Assembly (NCBI RefSeq): GCF_900143075.1
Contig: NZ_FRCY01000009.1
Span: 1-64,000 of the forward strand
Reading direction: 5' to 3'
Origin: Cyclobacterium lianum
Lineage (GTDB): Bacteria > Bacteroidota > Bacteroidia > Cytophagales > Cyclobacteriaceae
DNA: 64,000 bases
Shown here: positions 61,244 through 64,000 of the stretch, one piece after another
How the letters are laid out: each line of letters begins with the position of its first letter
Numbering within the stretch: position 1 is the first letter of the stretch
The notes under the pieces: model-generated
What the model was told of the DNA's origin: nothing
What the model saw: only the letters and a program-made list of their open reading frames with translations
Databases searched by the model: none
Program-made: the position numbers and the translations under genes

Positions 61244-62635
61244 ATGCAAAAAATCTTAATAATAGACGATGAAATTTCTGTTTGTAAGCTGCTCTCCGGT
61301 TACCTGCAAAAGAAAGGTTTTGAAACCGCTAGTACGATCAGTGGCAAACAAGGCTTAAAGAAGCTCCAGCAGGAACATTTTGATGTAGTGCTTTGCGATT
61401 ACCGCCTCGGTGATTTTGACGGAAGTAGCATCTATCCTGAAATCAGAAAGGTGGCCCCGGAGGCGGTGGTGATTTTTATTACCGGCTATGTAAATCTTCA
61501 GGTGGCTATTGATCTCGTGAAAAAAGGAGTATATCAATATCTAGAAAAACCCCTCAGACCCGATGATCTGTTGGACACCATCAGGATCGCCCTTAGCTCT
61601 AAGGCAAAGAGCAGGCATTATCCCGAACCCCGCCAACATACCGTTGTTGCGGAAGAGCAACCGGTACTCGGGCAGGATACTTCTTCCCGGGAATTGATGA
61701 AGTCACTTTCCCTGGTAGGTCCCACAGATTATTCTGTTGTGATCGAAGGCGAAACCGGTACTGGTAAAGAATCCATTGCCAGACTGCTCCACCAATTCAG
61801 TAAGCGGAAAAACGGACCATTTATTCCCATTGATTGTGGTAGTCTTTCCAAGGAAATTGGTGCCAGTGAGCTTTTTGGGCACGAAAGGGGTGCTTACACG
61901 GGAGCATTTGCAGACAAGACCGGAGCTTTCGAACTGGCGGAAGGAGGCACTATTTTTCTGGATGAAATCGCCAACCTCTCACTGGATATCCAGGTAATGC
62001 TGCTTCGCGCAATCCAGGAGAGGAAAGTAAGAAAACTGGGTAGTGTAAGGTTGAAGGAAGTGGATGTACGTATAGTAGTGGCTACCAACGAAAATCTTAT
62101 TGATAAGGTAAAGGAGGGGCTGTTCAGAGAAGATCTTTATTACAGGATCAATGAGTTTACTATTAAAGTGCCCCCCTTGAGAGAAAGGCCACAGGACCTT
62201 TGTCTGCTGGTGAAACATTACCTGGAAAAAACCGGCCGTGAACTGGATAAATCCATTTGTGGCTTAGATGAAGAGGTGGACTTTTTATTGAAGAACTATC
62301 ACTGGCCCGGCAATATCAGAGAACTGAAAAATATGGTAAGAAGGGCCTGTCTGCTTACTGAAGATGGCGAAAGAATTTCCTCCGCGGCACTTCCGGCGAG
62401 TATTCGGGAGCATGAGAATAGCCTGCTGAGCGATACTGTACTTCCCGCTGCTTTTGAGGAGGCTGGTGAGGAGCCGATTCTGGACTTAAAGTCACAGGCC
62501 CATTTGGCTGAAGCAAAACATATCCGGAAAGTGCTCCATGAGGTAGGATTTAACAAGACCAAAGCTGCAGAATTATTGAATATTGACCGAAAGACGCTGT
62601 ACCAGAAACTGAAACGATTCGAATTAAAGGTTTAG
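61244..62635 (+). CDS. NtrC-family sigma-54-dependent response regulator
   Basis: A full-length 463-residue regulator: receiver (1-120, phospho-Asp52 in VLCDYRLGD), AAA+ domain (about 145-380; Walker A EGETGTGKES, sigma-54 contact loop GAYTGA, Walker B FLDEIAN) and a C-terminal Fis-type HTH (about 425-460, NKTKAAELLNIDRKTLYQKL). Unlike the regulator at 42528 it has both GAYTGA and an HTH. It is convergent with a soluble histidine kinase 12 bases away, its probable partner. Confidence 0.95.
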   Translation: MQKILIIDDEISVCKLLSGYLQKKGFETASTISGKQGLKKLQQEHFDVVLCDYRLGDFDGSSIYPEIRKVAPEAVVIFITGYVNLQVAIDLVKKGVYQYLEKPLRPDDLLDTIRIALSSKAKSRHYPEPRQHTVVAEEQPVLGQDTSSRELMKSLSLVGPTDYSVVIEGETGTGKESIARLLHQFSKRKNGPFIPIDCGSLSKEIGASELFGHERGAYTGAFADKTGAFELAEGGTIFLDEIANLSLDIQVMLLRAIQERKVRKLGSVRLKEVDVRIVVATNENLIDKVKEGLFREDLYYRINEFTIKVPPLRERPQDLCLLVKHYLEKTGRELDKSICGLDEEVDFLLKNYHWPGNIRELKNMVRRACLLTEDGERISSAALPASIREHENSLLSDTVLPAAFEEAGEEPILDLKSQAHLAEAKHIRKVLHEVGFNKTKAAELLNIDRKTLYQKLKRFELKV

Positions 62636-62647
62636 AATAATTCTCCC

Positions 62648-63700
62648 TTAAATGGCAGAGCCCAGGTGCTTGCGGTCAAAGTACAGGGTAAAGGTGCTGC
62701 CCGTTTCCTTTTCACTTTCCAGGTAGAAACCTATCTGGTGTCCAAGAAGGATTTCCCTTGCCGTAAACAAGCCCATGCCATTCCCTTTGGGTTTCGTGGT
62801 GTAAAATGGCTTGAACAGATTGGTCCGCTCCTGCTCGCTCATACCTATCCCATTATCGGCGATACGTACGATCGACTTCTGATTGGCCAGTTTTGTACTG
62901 ATACTGATGACTCCATCGCTATTTTGTATGGATTCGATGGCGTTGTTGATGATATTATTCAGCGCCATAAGCAGCTTGTCGCGGTCTATTGGGTAGAAGA
63001 AGTCACTCGCTGTAAGGTTTACATTGAGCTGTATTCCCATTAATTTGAATTTACTGCGATTGGTATCAATGGCATCTTTGATAAGCTCGTTGATATTCAA
63101 AGATTTGAAGTTCAGGTCAAAACTCTTATCAAATTCAAGTAAGGACTTGATGGTTTTGCCAAGGCGCCGGTTACTTTCTTCGATAAAATCAACGCTATCC
63201 GACAAGTATTGAGGTATTTTATCCATACTCTCTTTGAGCTCCTCCACCGCCATGCCCATGCCATAGGAAAGGTTTTTTATTTCATGTACGATCAGGTGAT
63301 TCAGCGATTTGGCAGCCGTGAGTTCGTTTTTCCGGATAGCGGCGGTATTCTCCTTCCTGATTTCTTCGATAGTATGCGCACTTAATAAATAGATATCCTG
63401 CTCTTCATTAACTTTATCCCCATTTAGCAATACCGGAAAAGCGCGACCTTCCTTGTTTTTCAGTAAGTATTCCCAATTGATAACATTGTCTTTTATGCAG
63501 ATTTCTTTGGTAAAGCGATTACCTTCTGCCTGATTGTAGAAAAGATCGGGTACCCCCATGTCGACAAGTTCGGAAGCTGTATACCCCAATTGCTGGATGG
63601 CTGCTTGATTTGCGTCTAATATCCGGTGATCGCAATCAAGCAACAATAAAATTTGATGGGATTTGTGAAATGCATCCCGGTATAAGTCAGGACTCAGCAT
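62648..63700 (-). CDS. Soluble PAS histidine kinase
   Basis: A 350-residue kinase without membrane segments: PAS domain (about 10-115, LLLLDCDHRILDANQAAIQQLGY), HisKA-like region with H139 in LIVHEIKNLSYG, then HATPase (N box NNIINNAIESI near 248-258, G1 DNGIGMSE near 282-289, F box FKPFYTTKPKGNGMGL). It should autophosphorylate in response to an intracellular signal and pass the phosphate to the convergent NtrC-type regulator; no membrane sensor is present. The C-terminus ends normally. Confidence 0.94.
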   Translation of the reverse strand: MLSPDLYRDAFHKSHQILLLLDCDHRILDANQAAIQQLGYTASELVDMGVPDLFYNQAEGNRFTKEICIKDNVINWEYLLKNKEGRAFPVLLNGDKVNEEQDIYLLSAHTIEEIRKENTAAIRKNELTAAKSLNHLIVHEIKNLSYGMGMAVEELKESMDKIPQYLSDSVDFIEESNRRLGKTIKSLLEFDKSFDLNFKSLNINELIKDAIDTNRSKFKLMGIQLNVNLTASDFFYPIDRDKLLMALNNIINNAIESIQNSDGVISISTKLANQKSIVRIADNGIGMSEQERTNLFKPFYTTKPKGNGMGLFTAREILLGHQIGFYLESEKETGSTFTLYFDRKHLGSAI

Positions 63701-64000
63701 ATTAATTTATAATTGATTACAATGCCTGTAAATCATAAATCGTGCAATTTTACCCACTAATGGGAAAAAAATACCCCATAAAGGATATTTTTAAACTGAT
63801 TTGCTTTTGGAATTCTTTTTTATTCAAAAATTAAAGTATCGAAAATTAATAACATTTAAAATATTAGACTTTAAAATTTCTTCAATTTAAAAATTTGTTT
63901 TTATAAATAAATTAATTAAAAATACCATCATTCATTCGGGTTAAAACACATATTCTGGCCTGATATTTCTGCAGTTTTTATTGAAACAGGAACTTCCCTG
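63701..64000. other. AT-rich right edge, no gene seen
   Basis: 300 bp upstream of the kinase start. 63790-63920 is extremely AT-rich. No ORF of useful length, RNA gene or clear promoter was found; the region is cut by the window edge. Confidence 0.5.

Overview
The window looks like chromosomal DNA of a Bacteroidota bacterium, most likely Cytophagales-like. The signs are a giant Cys-patterned repeat protein ending in a gliding-motility (type B, T9SS) C-terminal domain followed by a PorP/SprF-family protein, Bacteroidota-specific families (DUF4290, DUF1599, BT_3928-like, DUF3109), -7 boxes of the TAnnTTTG type in front of some genes, and almost no Shine-Dalgarno dependence. I recognised no tRNA, rRNA operon, CRISPR array or prophage. 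Most of the window is ordinary housekeeping; the left 2 kb is accessory DNA.

Layout. 1-2,060: 3' end of a group II intron (maturase C-terminus, domains V-VI), a truncated ORF on the other strand, a short inverted repeat and an internally deleted tyrosine recombinase, i.e. a small decaying mobile region. 2,062-6,317: PAD-family deiminase lipoprotein, NlpE-like lipoprotein, and a divergent tdh/kbl threonine-degradation pair. 6,332-6,870: three tandem copies of a ~180-bp palindromic repeat between convergent genes. 6,940-10,879: folP-cdaA (folate, c-di-AMP) facing DUF1599, a DoxX/MauE-like membrane protein and shikimate kinase. 10,862-21,844: outer-membrane protein, Gly/Phe-rich lipoprotein, proS, NfeD-floA membrane microdomain operon, WG-repeat protein, hemA, an HhH protein and a lone PD-(D/E)xK nuclease-like protein.

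21,938-25,896: Crp/Fnr regulator and a DUF1080 / small-subunit / GMC oxidoreductase cassette that resembles periplasmic glycoside 3-oxidation. 26,021-29,984: tesA-like esterase divergent from an ABC ATPase-permease pair, the same arrangement as tesA/ybbA-ybbP of Escherichia coli. 30,092-32,782: MarR regulator, YceI, ring-cleaving-dioxygenase-like VOC protein and MhqD-like hydrolase, with identical 12-bp palindromes before marR and before yceI; this reads as a quinone/electrophile response unit. 32,866-42,514: SIMPL protein, DUF2461, HAD phosphatase, hemN, alanine dehydrogenase, a fused 2-oxoacid dehydrogenase E1, two lipoproteins and a LuxE-like adenylating enzyme.

42,528-44,113: an NtrC-type regulator lacking its DNA-binding domain, downstream of the RNase P RNA gene. 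44,816-56,540: DUF3109, then the 3,229-residue repeat adhesin-like protein (about 37 repeats) and its PorP/SprF partner. 56,545-60,875: murA (with Asp in place of the fosfomycin-target Cys), DUF4290 and a UvrD/PcrA helicase. 61,244-63,700: a complete NtrC-type response regulator convergent with a soluble PAS histidine kinase, probably its partner.
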